Assembly: GCA_964411665.1 (NCBI GenBank)
Contig: CAYPMR010000008.1
Coordinates: forward strand, 20,487 to 84,486
Length of the DNA stretch: 64,000 bases
Direction: 5' to 3'
DNA from: CALFCE01 sp964411665
GTDB taxonomy: Bacteria; Pseudomonadota; Gammaproteobacteria; Granulosicoccales; Granulosicoccaceae
Below the pieces are notes generated by a model. That model was not told the origin of the DNA and did not search any database. It saw only the letters and a program-made list of their open reading frames with translations. The position numbers and the translations under genes are program-made. Shown piece after piece: positions 34,912 through 44,127 of this stretch (positions are counted from its first letter, which is position 1; the number at the start of each line of letters is the position of its first letter).

Positions 34912-35874
34912 ATGAACGCACATATCGACTGGTCCGAATCAGAGTATCGGAATTTCAACGTCCTGCCTCAGGTCTCATCCCATACCTATCACGAGTTGCC
35001 CATGTTTAAAAAGGGGGCGTTGATCAAACTACTGGATGACTACCCAAGACGCTGGTTGCAAGCGTTTACCATGGGCGAGGATCCATGCCGCAACGAAGAA
35101 TGGAAATGTGTCGACATCTCACCAGAAAGTACCGGAGAAGACCTGTGGCGTGCAGCTGAAACAGGGCGTATCTGGTACAACATCACGCATATAGAAGAAT
35201 ACGATGATAGCTACCGTAATCTTATCAATGGCATGTACGAACATTTAAGCGATCAATGTCAACACATGTCAGATATGCGCTCTAATTACAGCACCTTGCT
35301 AATCAGCTCACCTGGCGCTCAAGTGTATTACCACCTCGATGCCGAACCCAATATGTTATGGCATTTACGTGGTCAGAAAAAAATATGGGTCTACCCTGCC
35401 ATGGACACACATTTTGTCTCGCAAGAGCATATCGAAGACATCTACGCCGGTGCTATTGATGAAAACCTGCCTTTTAAACCGGAGTTTGATGAACATTCCC
35501 AGCAATTTCTACTCTCGCCCGGAGATGTTGCTTCATGGCCACATAACGGTCCTCACCGTATTGAAAATATCGACATGAATGTGTCCCTTGCAACCAGCTA
35601 TTTAACTCACAGCACATATAAGCGAGAATACACACAGCTGGCAAATCGATTTTTATTACGCAATTACGGCGTTAAAAAACGCAGCATGAAAGAAGAAGGT
35701 CCAGTAGCTGCAATGAAACGCTTCAGTTACAGAGCCCTTAACAAAATAAAACCTTTTCCTCGATCCGCTCGTCAGAACACCTATATCACTGACCTGCAGG
35801 TTGATCCAGCATCCCACAATAGTTTGAAGAGACTCGACACTGCACGACGTGCCTCATTCTCACCTCCTGCTTGA
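34912..35874 (+). CDS. JmjC/cupin-like putative 2-oxoglutarate-Fe(II) oxygenase
   Basis: Protein of 320 residues without signal peptide. The core has a double-stranded beta-helix pattern: SSPGAQVYYHLDAEPNMLW carries an H-x-D pair (about residues 143-145), followed by LRGQKKIWVYPAM and the later SPGDVASWPHNGPHRIEN with a histidine that could complete the Fe(II) triad. This is the JmjC/cupin_8-like layout, whose members hydroxylate proteins or small metabolites. The C-terminus (about 240-320) is basic and Lys/Arg-rich. No substrate is evident. It stands alone between eda and a GNAT acetyltransferase gene. Confidence 0.7.
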   Translation: MNAHIDWSESEYRNFNVLPQVSSHTYHELPMFKKGALIKLLDDYPRRWLQAFTMGEDPCRNEEWKCVDISPESTGEDLWRAAETGRIWYNITHIEEYDDSYRNLINGMYEHLSDQCQHMSDMRSNYSTLLISSPGAQVYYHLDAEPNMLWHLRGQKKIWVYPAMDTHFVSQEHIEDIYAGAIDENLPFKPEFDEHSQQFLLSPGDVASWPHNGPHRIENIDMNVSLATSYLTHSTYKREYTQLANRFLLRNYGVKKRSMKEEGPVAAMKRFSYRALNKIKPFPRSARQNTYITDLQVDPASHNSLKRLDTARRASFSPPA

Positions 35875-35941
35875 AATTACTCTGAAATTCAGGATGGTAA
35901 TTTAATCCGTTGGCGTAGACATAACTGCGACTCTCAGGCAG

Positions 35942-36613
35942 CTACCTTCCCCTGAATACCACGAGCTTGTTTACCCTGGCCTTATACTCAGATTCCTCTT
36001 TACCAACATCCAGATGTACAGGTGGCGGGAGCTTGTAAAAATGGCGTCTGAGGAATACAAATTCAGCAACCATACCGACACGCTTGAAACCTGATCGGCG
36101 AAACGATCCCAGAGCCGCATAATTGGTCCAATCGGTTGTTGTAACTAGATGAATCGTCGCTTCCTTGTTGTATTCCTGCACAGCGACAAAATCCAACAGT
36201 CTGGACATTAATTTTTGCCCACGCATTGACGTTGTAACGAAGCACTTGAAAACGTAAGCCACGCCTTCGGGTAACTCCAGTCCAGCGCCAGCAAAAGGAG
36301 TACCTGCACTGTTGTGATGTGCAGGTATGTGATCTGTACCAACCAGCAGATATCCAGCAATTTGAGAATCGATCAAAGCCGCATAGAATCGAAACCCTGA
36401 CTGTCGCATGTCATCAATCAATGCCGGTCCAAGCTGCAGGTGGGCAACAGACACATGAGAGTCGAGCTGATCCGGCATGAGTTCAGTAAATTGAAAGTCA
36501 CTGCTATCTTCAAACGACACGGTATCGGGGATATCACGAACAAGCAGATAGGTGATATCACTTGGTATCAGTCGAGTTGTGCCTCGATAGATGTATTCAA
36601 GCAACTTATTCAT
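35942..36613 (-). CDS. GNAT-family N-acetyltransferase
   Basis: Protein of 223 residues with the GNAT layout: GFRFYAALIDSQIAGYLLVGTD, the acetyl-CoA-site strand and turn VFKCFVTTSMRGQKLMSRLLDFV, and SFRRSGFKRVGMVAEF near the C-terminus. The R/Q-x-x-G/A signature is degenerate (MRGQKLM). No neighbour indicates the acceptor; a GT-like and a CelD-like gene are nearby, so a surface glycan is a possible but unproven target. Confidence 0.8.
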   Translation of the reverse strand: MNKLLEYIYRGTTRLIPSDITYLLVRDIPDTVSFEDSSDFQFTELMPDQLDSHVSVAHLQLGPALIDDMRQSGFRFYAALIDSQIAGYLLVGTDHIPAHHNSAGTPFAGAGLELPEGVAYVFKCFVTTSMRGQKLMSRLLDFVAVQEYNKEATIHLVTTTDWTNYAALGSFRRSGFKRVGMVAEFVFLRRHFYKLPPPVHLDVGKEESEYKARVNKLVVFRGR

Positions 36614-36687
36614 TATCCAGAGTCAGTAACCAGCATGTAGTGACGAAAAGTGGCAAAGGAATATTTTACCGGATGTGGTGATTCGCT

Positions 36688-37449
36688 TTAAATCCAGCCA
36701 CGAAGTTTGTAAACTACCATGGCAATCAATTCATGGATGATATGAGTTGATTTACGCAAACCGGATATATAGGGCAATAGACTAACCGGAAAAACTGCTG
36801 GCGAATAAAGCGTATCCGTACCGACATGGCAGACCTCATAGCCCCTCTTTTCAAATACCTTAGCCGCCCGAGGAATGTGCATGAACGACGTAACCAGCTG
36901 GATTTGTGGCTCAAGCTCAGGGGACAGTAGTGCTTCCATCGCTACAGCGCTTTTAGCAGTTGACTCACTGACCGATTCAATGACTATGCGCTCGGCCACT
37001 ACTCCCTGATCACGTAATATGGACGCCATCATACGGGCAGGTTGCCGCTCATGGGAGACGCCTCCGGTAATATAAAATGTCGAACTATCACCTGCAATTT
37101 CGCGAGCACGCAATACACGCAACAACGAATCACGCGACAATACCTGATAAGGGTCGTCCGAGAGCACGTACTTATCTAGCCCCCCACTGAGCACAACCAC
37201 AGGAACCGACGATGACAAGGATTCGCAAGCGACCGGGTTGCTGCGCCAGTTCTCTATGCGCCAGACGATATGATTTGACAGTCCGGGAATAGCTAGCGAC
37301 CAGAAAAGCCCAAAAACCAGCAGCATAGCCATAAAGACCGGCAGAGGTCTTGCCTTGTAGAATAACAACCAGAGCATCATGACGACGCACAGAGAAAACG
37401 CAATCAAACCAACGGGCTGTAAAATCCAATCAACCAGTAGATCTACCAT
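36688..37449 (-). CDS. YdcF/ElyC-like DUF218 membrane protein
   Basis: Protein of 253 residues. Two transmembrane segments at the N-terminus (about 8-30 and 35-55) anchor it in the inner membrane. The remainder is the DUF218 domain: VVVLSGGLDKYVLSD, TFYITGGVSHERQPARMM, VIESVSESTAKSAVAM and QLVTSFMHIPRAAKVFEKRGYEV. In Escherichia coli, ElyC and SanA affect envelope and peptidoglycan synthesis; by analogy the role is in the envelope, but it is not specific. Monocistronic by appearance. Confidence 0.87.
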   Translation of the reverse strand: MVDLLVDWILQPVGLIAFSLCVVMMLWLLFYKARPLPVFMAMLLVFGLFWSLAIPGLSNHIVWRIENWRSNPVACESLSSSVPVVVLSGGLDKYVLSDDPYQVLSRDSLLRVLRAREIAGDSSTFYITGGVSHERQPARMMASILRDQGVVAERIVIESVSESTAKSAVAMEALLSPELEPQIQLVTSFMHIPRAAKVFEKRGYEVCHVGTDTLYSPAVFPVSLLPYISGLRKSTHIIHELIAMVVYKLRGWI

Positions 37450-37578
37450 TGTATGCAGCCTTTAATTGAATGTCGGAACAAACAAATAACATCCCGACAG
37501 GCTTTGTTGCCAGAGGGAAGGATGGTTGTAAAAAAGTTAAATGGCTGCATGCTCGATTTTGATATTCTGCTCAGCTAT

Positions 37579-37608
37579 CTGACACACTGACACACTGACA
37601 CACTGACA
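37579..37608. repeat. Three-copy 8-bp tandem repeat upstream of the CelD-like gene
   Basis: CTGACACA is repeated three times at 37579-37602, then a partial CTGACA. It sits 8 to 37 bases before the GTG start, in the promoter or leader. Changes of one unit by slippage would alter spacing. Confidence 0.85.
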
Positions 37609-37615
37609 TTAACCA

Positions 37616-38773
37616 GTGGACATACATATTGTAACAACGGCAGCCGACTTTGATGCTTTACAGCAAAGCTGGGAGTCACTGACGGAAGAAAATTCACGGT
37701 ACGGGATATTCAATTCCTATCTGTGTAATCGCCTCTGGTGGGCACACCACCAGTATCTGGGAACTCTGAGCATATTTGTTGCCAGAGATGCAGGTCAAGT
37801 CGTAGGCATCGCGCCATTGTACCGTCTGCAAACCCGTCGTTTGCGCAAAATTCAGCTTGATACCTTAAGTTTCCTCGGCAGAGGGGCCAGCACCACACCT
37901 GATGACCTTGATCTTATCGTCGCTGAGGATAACGCTGAGGCCGTTACCCGCAAACTGCTACAGCACATATTATCTGACAGTTCACTGCAGCGATTGCATT
38001 TACGCGATCTACCATCAACCAGCCATACGAAAACTGTACTGCAGAAAATAGCTAAAGGTGAGAGCGACCTTACGATAAGTACACCACACACCATACAAAT
38101 CAGCGATCCAGTATCCCGCGCTTCACAAACACTCCCTGCTGCCTGGCCAGAATACCTATCCGGCCAATCAAGAAACTTCAGAAAGCAGGTAAAGCGCCGT
38201 AACAACCGACTTGCACGCAGTGGTGAGGCACGTTTTCGACGTTGTCGCGATTCGAATGAAATCGAGACTGCAGCGCAGGCACTGATCAAACTGCATCATG
38301 CGCGGTGGGAAACAAAGTCGGGTGCACCCAAGCAGGATAAACTGACCTCATCCTCGAAGGCTACGGAACAGACATCAGAATCAGAGTCGTTCAGGGAACC
38401 TGCCTACATCGCGTTCCATACGGAATTTATGCAACAGCTTGGCGCCAGAGATAAGCTCTGGCTGATGACCTTCGAACTTGATGGCGAGATTGTCGGTGTC
38501 GAGTATGCGTTCGAATACAACAAGCGTCTTTCGCTGTTCCAGACTGGATTTGACCCAACGCAGGCTCATTTGGCACCGGGGCATTTGATGATGTCACGAT
38601 TAATCGAAATGGCTATCGAGGCAGGTATTCAAGAGATTGATTTGCTGAAAGGCGATTATGAATACAAAGACAGCTATGCGAGCGAAATACGACTGACCGT
38701 CGATGTGGATGTGGTTCAGGGGTTACTCGTTAGTACCCTGTTCAAAATCATTGATAAAATCCAGCGTAGATGA
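37616..38773 (+). CDS. CelD/BcsL-like GNAT acetyltransferase
   Basis: Protein of 385 residues with two GNAT-like halves. The N-terminal part (WESLTEENSRYGIFNSYLC, FLGRGASTTPDDLDLIV) and the C-terminal part (FELDGEIVGVEYAFEYNKR, GIQEIDLLKGDYEYKDSY) match the acetyltransferase_6/CelD domain of proteins tied to cellulose or exopolysaccharide decoration. A GTG at 37616 is the first start after an in-frame stop at 37610-37612. It overlaps the 3' end of convergent dinB by 51 bp. No exopolysaccharide genes flank it, so the acceptor is unknown. Confidence 0.82.
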   Translation: MDIHIVTTAADFDALQQSWESLTEENSRYGIFNSYLCNRLWWAHHQYLGTLSIFVARDAGQVVGIAPLYRLQTRRLRKIQLDTLSFLGRGASTTPDDLDLIVAEDNAEAVTRKLLQHILSDSSLQRLHLRDLPSTSHTKTVLQKIAKGESDLTISTPHTIQISDPVSRASQTLPAAWPEYLSGQSRNFRKQVKRRNNRLARSGEARFRRCRDSNEIETAAQALIKLHHARWETKSGAPKQDKLTSSSKATEQTSESESFREPAYIAFHTEFMQQLGARDKLWLMTFELDGEIVGVEYAFEYNKRLSLFQTGFDPTQAHLAPGHLMMSRLIEMAIEAGIQEIDLLKGDYEYKDSYASEIRLTVDVDVVQGLLVSTLFKIIDKIQRR

Positions 38774-39958
38774 CTGTTGCACTAAAACATCCGATTGTTT
38801 CAATCGACTAGCTCGAAACAATGTTTCATCGCCAAATTTATCTTTAACCGCATCAATAGTGCGCTCCAGATCATCGACACGGGTGTCATCAGCAAATAGA
38901 TCTGTCTGCACAGGATCGCTGTCGTTCAAAATATCGAACACCGCCATTCCGACCAGACGATAGGTCTGTCGCGTTTTGAAACGATCCAGCAAACTAACAG
39001 CAGCATCGGTAAGCAGAGCGGTACTACTGGTTGGATGAGCAAGAACAGCCTGACGGGTTAGAAGCTCGAAACCGCTGGTCTTAAGCCTTACTCGCACACC
39101 TCGCGCTAGCAGATTTTTCTGTCGCAGACGCTGACCAACGTGCTCGGCTGATTGTCGCAGATGTTCTGCCAACACATGATGTGCCGAGACATCTTCGCTT
39201 AAGGTACGTTCATGGCCCAGACTTCGGGCTCTATGCCTGCGCGACACACTACGTTTATCAAGGCCCGATGCCAGCGCATGGAAATGTTCACCTGAATTAC
39301 CCAGCATACGTTGCAACCAATCAACATCACGGCGTTGAATATCGCCAATTGTATAGAGACCAAGCTGTTCCAATTTGGCAACAGTGTGCGGGCCAGCCCC
39401 CCATAGTTTGGAGACCCGCATCGGTTCAAGCCAGTCAACAATCTCGTCTTCAGAGACCACCGTCAAACCATCCGGCTTATCGAAGGCACTGGCAACCTTG
39501 GCGACAAACTTGTTTGGTGCTACACCCACAGAAAGCGTCAATCCACGCGTTGCTTCAAAAACAGCGTCCTTTATCTTTTGTCCCATTTGCACAGGCTTGC
39601 CGAACAATCCGCTGGCACCTGACATATCTATAAATGCCTCATCCAGGGAAATAGCTTCAACAGCGGGGGAAAACTCATTAAACGCCTGCATCATCCAGCC
39701 CGACAGTTCCTTATATCGTTCAAAACGCGGCGGTACGATTTTGGCAAAGGGACAACGCTTTAAAGCCTCTACCATTGGCATTGCACTTCTTAGTCCGTAC
39801 TCGCGCGCATGATAATTTGCTGTTAGTACGACACCACGGTGATTCGGCGAACCAACAATCAACGGATAATCGGCAAGAGATGGATCATCCAGCTCTTCTA
39901 CCGAGGCATAAAAGGCATCGAGATCCGCGTGTACGATTATCGTCGACCAGTCATTCAC
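38723..39958 (-). CDS. dinB: DNA polymerase IV (DinB)
   Basis: Y-family translesion polymerase of 411 residues. Catalytic carboxylates: D12 in IIVHADLDAFYASVE, and D106 and E107 in AISLDEAFIDMSG. The thumb HhH region reads VSKLWGAGPHTVAKLEQLGLYTIGDIQ, followed by the little finger domain; the C-terminus extends about 60 residues beyond Escherichia coli DinB. It overlaps the MFS gene start by 4 bp (ATGA), so it is translationally coupled to that gene upstream. Its 3' end overlaps the CelD-like gene by 51 bp in antisense. Confidence 0.95.
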   Translation of the reverse strand: MNDWSTIIVHADLDAFYASVEELDDPSLADYPLIVGSPNHRGVVLTANYHAREYGLRSAMPMVEALKRCPFAKIVPPRFERYKELSGWMMQAFNEFSPAVEAISLDEAFIDMSGASGLFGKPVQMGQKIKDAVFEATRGLTLSVGVAPNKFVAKVASAFDKPDGLTVVSEDEIVDWLEPMRVSKLWGAGPHTVAKLEQLGLYTIGDIQRRDVDWLQRMLGNSGEHFHALASGLDKRSVSRRHRARSLGHERTLSEDVSAHHVLAEHLRQSAEHVGQRLRQKNLLARGVRVRLKTSGFELLTRQAVLAHPTSSTALLTDAAVSLLDRFKTRQTYRLVGMAVFDILNDSDPVQTDLFADDTRVDDLERTIDAVKDKFGDETLFRASRLKQSDVLVQQSSTLDFINDFEQGTNE

Positions 39959-41163
39959 GCGCTCGACTCACGTCGTACCCATACCAGCCAACCGATAGCC
40001 AGTAAGGTGAGGAGATATAGGGGTATAACTGACATGTTGACAAACGCCCAGCCAAACAAATGATGCAGGGAACCTGCGCTTAATGCGGTGATAGTAACAA
40101 AACTGAATACGGCAAAATCGTTAACAGCCTGGGCGCGGTTTTTCTCGTTTGGGCGATAGGCTGTCGTTAACAGAGTTGTGCCACCGACAAACAGGAAATT
40201 CCAGCAAATACCCAAGGCCACCAAACCTGCCACAAAATGAATAAAGCTTTGGCCCGACAAATTAATAGTAACAGCAACAAAACCCATCACGACCCCGGAC
40301 AACAATATCGCCACGATACCAAAGCGGTCGATCAATTTGCCGGTAAAAAATGAGGGTAGAAACATCGCCACAACATGCCACTGTATGACTTGTGCAGTGT
40401 TACCCATACCATGCGCGTTGGCATGCATGGCAAGTGGCGTTGAGCTCATGACCAGATTCATACTGCCATAGCCAAACATCTCGCAAATGACCGCAATTAT
40501 AAATACAGGTTGAAGAACGATCTGTAGCAACGGACGCGCGCGTTGTGAGCTATCCTGGCTGTCAGAAGAAGCTTCGGCTTTAGCTGTATTGACTGTATCA
40601 AGGTTAGCTGGCAACTGTAATCGGGATATCACCGCCAGATTAATCAAGTAGACACAAATTAACACGACAAAAGCACCAGCAAACGGATAGGAGACAAACA
40701 AATCCTGACTATGATTAGCGAGATTGGGCCCGACAAAGGCGGCCAGTACGCCACCGGCCATTACATAGGATATGGCTCTGTTTTTTCGATTCTCATCGAC
40801 CGCTTCCACAGCTGCGAAGCGATAAAAGTTGGAAAACGCAGTAAAGGATCCAAACAGGAATGCCGCCACACAGAAGATCCAGAAAACCTTGTTTATCACC
40901 GCCCATAAAGCGAGCACAGCACCGACTATTCCGATGCAGGCAGCGAGCATGAACCCTGCCCGACGTCCGTACCTCGCCATACACAGGGAGGCAGGCACAC
41001 TCCCACTCATGACGGCCAGAAATTGCAAGGCAATTGGCAAGGTGGCAAGCGTTTTATCGGGTGCGAGTTCAAACCCGATCAACGCTGACAACGTAATAAG
41101 CAATGACGCGCAGGTGAAGGCAGTGGCGGTACAGAAAGAAAGCAGGTAGATTGAGGTTGGCAT
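39955..41163 (-). CDS. MFS transporter
   Basis: Inner-membrane protein of 402 residues with 12 hydrophobic segments. The conserved loop 2-3 motif appears as CMARYGRRAGFML and the central loop as TGKLIDRFGIVAIL. This is a major facilitator; similarity is too general to name a substrate. A relative of the YbjJ or DHA-type groups is possible. Upstream of dinB and overlapping it by 4 bp, it may be transcribed with it, though no functional link is obvious. Confidence 0.87.
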   Translation of the reverse strand: MPTSIYLLSFCTATAFTCASLLITLSALIGFELAPDKTLATLPIALQFLAVMSGSVPASLCMARYGRRAGFMLAACIGIVGAVLALWAVINKVFWIFCVAAFLFGSFTAFSNFYRFAAVEAVDENRKNRAISYVMAGGVLAAFVGPNLANHSQDLFVSYPFAGAFVVLICVYLINLAVISRLQLPANLDTVNTAKAEASSDSQDSSQRARPLLQIVLQPVFIIAVICEMFGYGSMNLVMSSTPLAMHANAHGMGNTAQVIQWHVVAMFLPSFFTGKLIDRFGIVAILLSGVVMGFVAVTINLSGQSFIHFVAGLVALGICWNFLFVGGTTLLTTAYRPNEKNRAQAVNDFAVFSFVTITALSAGSLHHLFGWAFVNMSVIPLYLLTLLAIGWLVWVRRESSA

Positions 41164-41281
41164 AGGTAGGATTGCTGCGCGAATCAGGCTTCCAGCCTGC
41201 TTGTTTAAGACTCTGGCGCGATCCAGTATACATGTGACCGGCTAGACACACATCTGCCCCGATTCAACTAACAGATGATCC

Positions 41282-42550
41282 ATGAAAGACAATTATTTTT
41301 TCGACAATGCGGCAACCAGCTTCCCAAAGCCTGAAAGTGTCTATCGTTTTATGGACACATTCGCTCGCGAATCAGCCGTCAATCCGGGTAGATCCGGCTA
41401 CGCATTGTCGATCGAATCAGAACAAATGGTTCAGCAAACCCGACGCATGTTTGCCAGTTTTTTTAACGCCAGTGCAGATCCCAGTCGAGTCATTTTTACG
41501 CAAAACATCACTGATTCAATAAACCTGGTTTTACAATCGTTGCTTGCAAACGGTGGCCATGTGATTGCCAGCGACGTAGAACATAATTCGGTGTTGCGGC
41601 CCATCGCGCATGCCAATCGTGATGGCGGCGCCCAGGTTTCCTATATCCACGTGGATAACGACGGTTACATCAACCTGAATAGCATGGCCGAATCGTTCAG
41701 ATCAGATACGCGTGTTGTTATAGTCAATCATGGTTCAAACGTAACCGGTGCGGTACAGGACCTGCCAGCTATCTCGGCACTATGCAAATCTCACGGCGTG
41801 CCACTACTTCTGGATACTGCACAAACAGCTGGTGTATTACCTATCGACCTGCAAACAACACCGGTTGATATGTTGGCATTTACGGGCCACAAAGGTTTGT
41901 TTGGTCCCACAGGCATAGGTGGTTTAGTACTAGGGGCAAACGTCGAATTGTCTCCGCAGCGTGTCGGTGGCACTGGCGTCGACTCAGCAGACCCTTATCA
42001 ACCCGAGTCCTATCCCGCTCGACTTGAAGCCGGCACATTGGCTATACATGCCATTTCAGGATTACATGCCGCACAGCAATGGTTTGCCAGTATCGGGCAA
42101 GAGGTGGAAACAACGGATGTTACGAGTGAAGAACTGATAGATCCGATAGATGACAACAGCACATCCTCCGTATCTGCTGATCATCACCGACTATGTGCTC
42201 TGGCACAGTCACATATAGGAAAGCGCGAACTAACGCATATCGACAAGTTGATCAATGCCTTGCGAGATCACCCGCGAATACGTTTGTTCGGCCATACGCA
42301 ATCCGGGTTACCAAGAGTTGCGACGCTCAGTCTTATAATGACCCATCTGTCATCGACTGAAGTGGGAGAGCGACTGGATGCCGATCACCATATCTGTGTT
42401 CGTACAGGTTTGCATTGTGCACCGAAAATCCACCAACACCTGGACACGCTCGGGAGCGACGGCGCGGTAAGATTTTCACCCGGCTATTTCACCACTGATG
42501 ATGATGTTGAACATGCCATAAGTGCACTTCTGGCACTGGCCAACGAATAG
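41282..42550 (+). CDS. Aminotransferase class V, cysteine desulfurase-like
   Basis: PLP enzyme of 422 residues, related to the SufS/CsdA branch (TIGR01977-like). Signatures are YFFDNAATSFPKPESV, the PLP aspartate strand VPLLLDTAQTAGVLPID, the Schiff-base lysine in FTGHKGLFGPTGIGGLV and the late catalytic cysteine in RTGLHCAPKIHQHL. It would remove sulfur from cysteine as alanine plus persulfide, or act as a lyase on another substrate. An insertion at about residues 265-305 is acidic and low complexity. It lies 219 bp before pqqA on the same strand, which may be chance. Confidence 0.88.
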   Translation: MKDNYFFDNAATSFPKPESVYRFMDTFARESAVNPGRSGYALSIESEQMVQQTRRMFASFFNASADPSRVIFTQNITDSINLVLQSLLANGGHVIASDVEHNSVLRPIAHANRDGGAQVSYIHVDNDGYINLNSMAESFRSDTRVVIVNHGSNVTGAVQDLPAISALCKSHGVPLLLDTAQTAGVLPIDLQTTPVDMLAFTGHKGLFGPTGIGGLVLGANVELSPQRVGGTGVDSADPYQPESYPARLEAGTLAIHAISGLHAAQQWFASIGQEVETTDVTSEELIDPIDDNSTSSVSADHHRLCALAQSHIGKRELTHIDKLINALRDHPRIRLFGHTQSGLPRVATLSLIMTHLSSTEVGERLDADHHICVRTGLHCAPKIHQHLDTLGSDGAVRFSPGYFTTDDDVEHAISALLALANE

Positions 42551-42676
42551 CTCTCATTCGAACACCAACCAAGCAGTGAGCACCAAATGACACTGTATTA
42601 TTTTTCCGTTAGCTGGATAATGACGTAATATTCAGTATTTCACTACTACTTACTGATCTTTTACAGCCAAAACCAC

Positions 42677-42682
42677 TATAAT
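42677..42682 (+). promoter_or_regulatory. -10 box candidate for the pqq operon
   Basis: TATAAT at 42677-42682 in ACTATAATTTG context, 88 bases before pqqA. No good -35 hexamer is visible at the usual distance, so an activator may be needed. Confidence 0.4.
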
Positions 42683-42769
42683 TTGATTTACCCGCGACAA
42701 AATCTGTCGCACAATTGATGGTGCACAACAGAAACACACAAACACATCTATAAAATTTGGAGACAAATT

Positions 42770-42844
42770 ATGAAATGGGAAACTCCTACTGCTGTTGACG
42801 TGCGTTATGGTTTCGAAATAACCATGTATTTCGCAAACCGCTAA
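42770..42844 (+). CDS. pqqA: Coenzyme PQQ precursor peptide PqqA
   Basis: A 24-residue peptide, the backbone precursor of pyrroloquinoline quinone. It has the essential glutamate E16 and tyrosine Y20 in GFEITMYFANR, in the E-x3-Y arrangement that PqqE cross-links, and the family C-terminal ANR. GGAG at 42759-42762 lies 7 bases before ATG 42770. It is too short for ordinary gene callers but sits at the head of pqqBCDE. The start and end are unambiguous. Confidence 0.96.
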   Translation: MKWETPTAVDVRYGFEITMYFANR

Positions 42845-43209
42845 TCTTTGAGAATTTGCGCAAGCGCGAGAAAAAGCGGCAAGCGCGAAGAAACGTAAGC
42901 GCGAAGAAACGCAAGCCTGAGAAAAACCGCTACCAATCCAGCTATCAACCATGCTTTACTAACATGGCTATAGCTGGATATCCACTTTCCAGCCGCGCAC
43001 CCACTCCTGGACTCAACATCTTCTATCCACCAGTCCCGGAGCCATCCGAATGCTGCTCGTTAGAACAGCAACAGCACTTCTCAATCGATAAATAGTCGTA
43101 ATCGTTCGGTTATACTTTCCGATAATGATCTATCGCACAGGCGTCCAGCCAGAGTGGCGATTATGTCACCCGATCAGTCTCGAATAGCAGCCAAGATGAG
43201 ACCACCAGA
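42845..43209. other. 365-base pqqA-pqqB intergenic region
   Basis: The gap is long for a pqq operon. It starts with the repeat block at 42862-42929. An open frame in register with it (about 42856-43095) would encode a basic then Pro-rich 79-residue peptide, which I do not believe is a gene. TATACT at 43111-43116 could be a -10 for a separate pqqB promoter. Confidence 0.45.
42862..42929. repeat. Four degenerate 16-bp repeats after pqqA
   Basis: Copies of AAGCGCGAAGAAACGN lie at 42881-42896 and 42897-42912 (near identical), flanked by longer imperfect copies at 42862-42880 and 42913-42929. They are purine-rich on the plus strand and start 18 bases after the pqqA stop. Confidence 0.75.
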
Positions 43210-44127
43210 ATGAAAATCAGAGTACTGGGTTCTGCTGCCGGTGGCGGTTTCCCGCAATGGAATTGCAACTGTCGCATGTGCAAGGGGCAACGCGATGGAT
43301 CAATTGACGCACTTGCACGAACACAATCCTCGATAGCTGTATCCAGTGATGGCATCGACTGGGCATTGATAAATACGTCTCCCGATATTCTCGATCAACT
43401 CAAATCCAACCCGGACTTACAACCAGCACGTAGCACTCGCGATACCGGCATTACCAGCATTGTGTTGATGGATGCGCAGATAGATCACACAACAGGCTTG
43501 TTGATGTTGCGCGAGAACCAATCGAAACTAGCCATCTATTGTACAGCTGCAGTGCACGAGGATCTGACCACGGGCAATCCATTGTTCAATGTTCTGTCCC
43601 ACTACTGTGGCGTCGATTGGAAGGAAATTATGCCGGGTAATACCCATACGGATATCGCGGGCCTAAAAGACATCAGCGTACAGGTATTACCCTTAACCAG
43701 TAATGCACCACCCTATTCCCCGAGACGCGACAAACCCATTCCGGGAGATACCATTGGCTTGCTAATGCGTGACGCAACATCTGATAAACAAGTATTTTAT
43801 GCACCGGGTCTGGGAGAGATGGAGCCACATGTCTGGTCTGCCATGCAGGATGCAGACGTCGTTATGGTTGACGGTACCTTGTGGACAGATGATGAAATGA
43901 TTACCGCGGGTGCAGGATCAAAAACCGGTAAATCCATGGGTCATCTTGCACAATCCGGCAACGACGGAATGCTTCAATGGCTTGACAAGCTTCCAGCACA
44001 GACGCGGAAAATACTGATTCATATCAACAATACAAATCCGATTTTAAATGCCTCAGGTGATGAAGCGCAAAAGCTGCGCAATCATGGTGTCGAAATCGCA
44101 TACGATGGCATGCACATCGAAATATGA
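43210..44127 (+). CDS. pqqB: PQQ biosynthesis protein PqqB
   Basis: Metallo-beta-lactamase-fold protein of 305 residues. The diagnostic N-terminus RVLGSAAGGGFPQWNCNCRMC supports ATG 43210. Further family blocks are TSPDILDQLKS, DAQIDHTTGLLMLRE, YAPGLGEMEPHVW and LIHINNTNPILN. PqqB is proposed to hydroxylate the diamino-acid intermediate during PQQ formation. It overlaps pqqC by 4 bp, so translation is coupled. Confidence 0.97.
   Translation: MKIRVLGSAAGGGFPQWNCNCRMCKGQRDGSIDALARTQSSIAVSSDGIDWALINTSPDILDQLKSNPDLQPARSTRDTGITSIVLMDAQIDHTTGLLMLRENQSKLAIYCTAAVHEDLTTGNPLFNVLSHYCGVDWKEIMPGNTHTDIAGLKDISVQVLPLTSNAPPYSPRRDKPIPGDTIGLLMRDATSDKQVFYAPGLGEMEPHVWSAMQDADVVMVDGTLWTDDEMITAGAGSKTGKSMGHLAQSGNDGMLQWLDKLPAQTRKILIHINNTNPILNASGDEAQKLRNHGVEIAYDGMHIEI

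Noticed and set aside
42856..43095. A 79-codon basic protein after pqqA
   Set aside because: The first part is just the tandem repeat translated, the start is TTG, and the rest is Pro/Ser-rich with no family; treated as intergenic.
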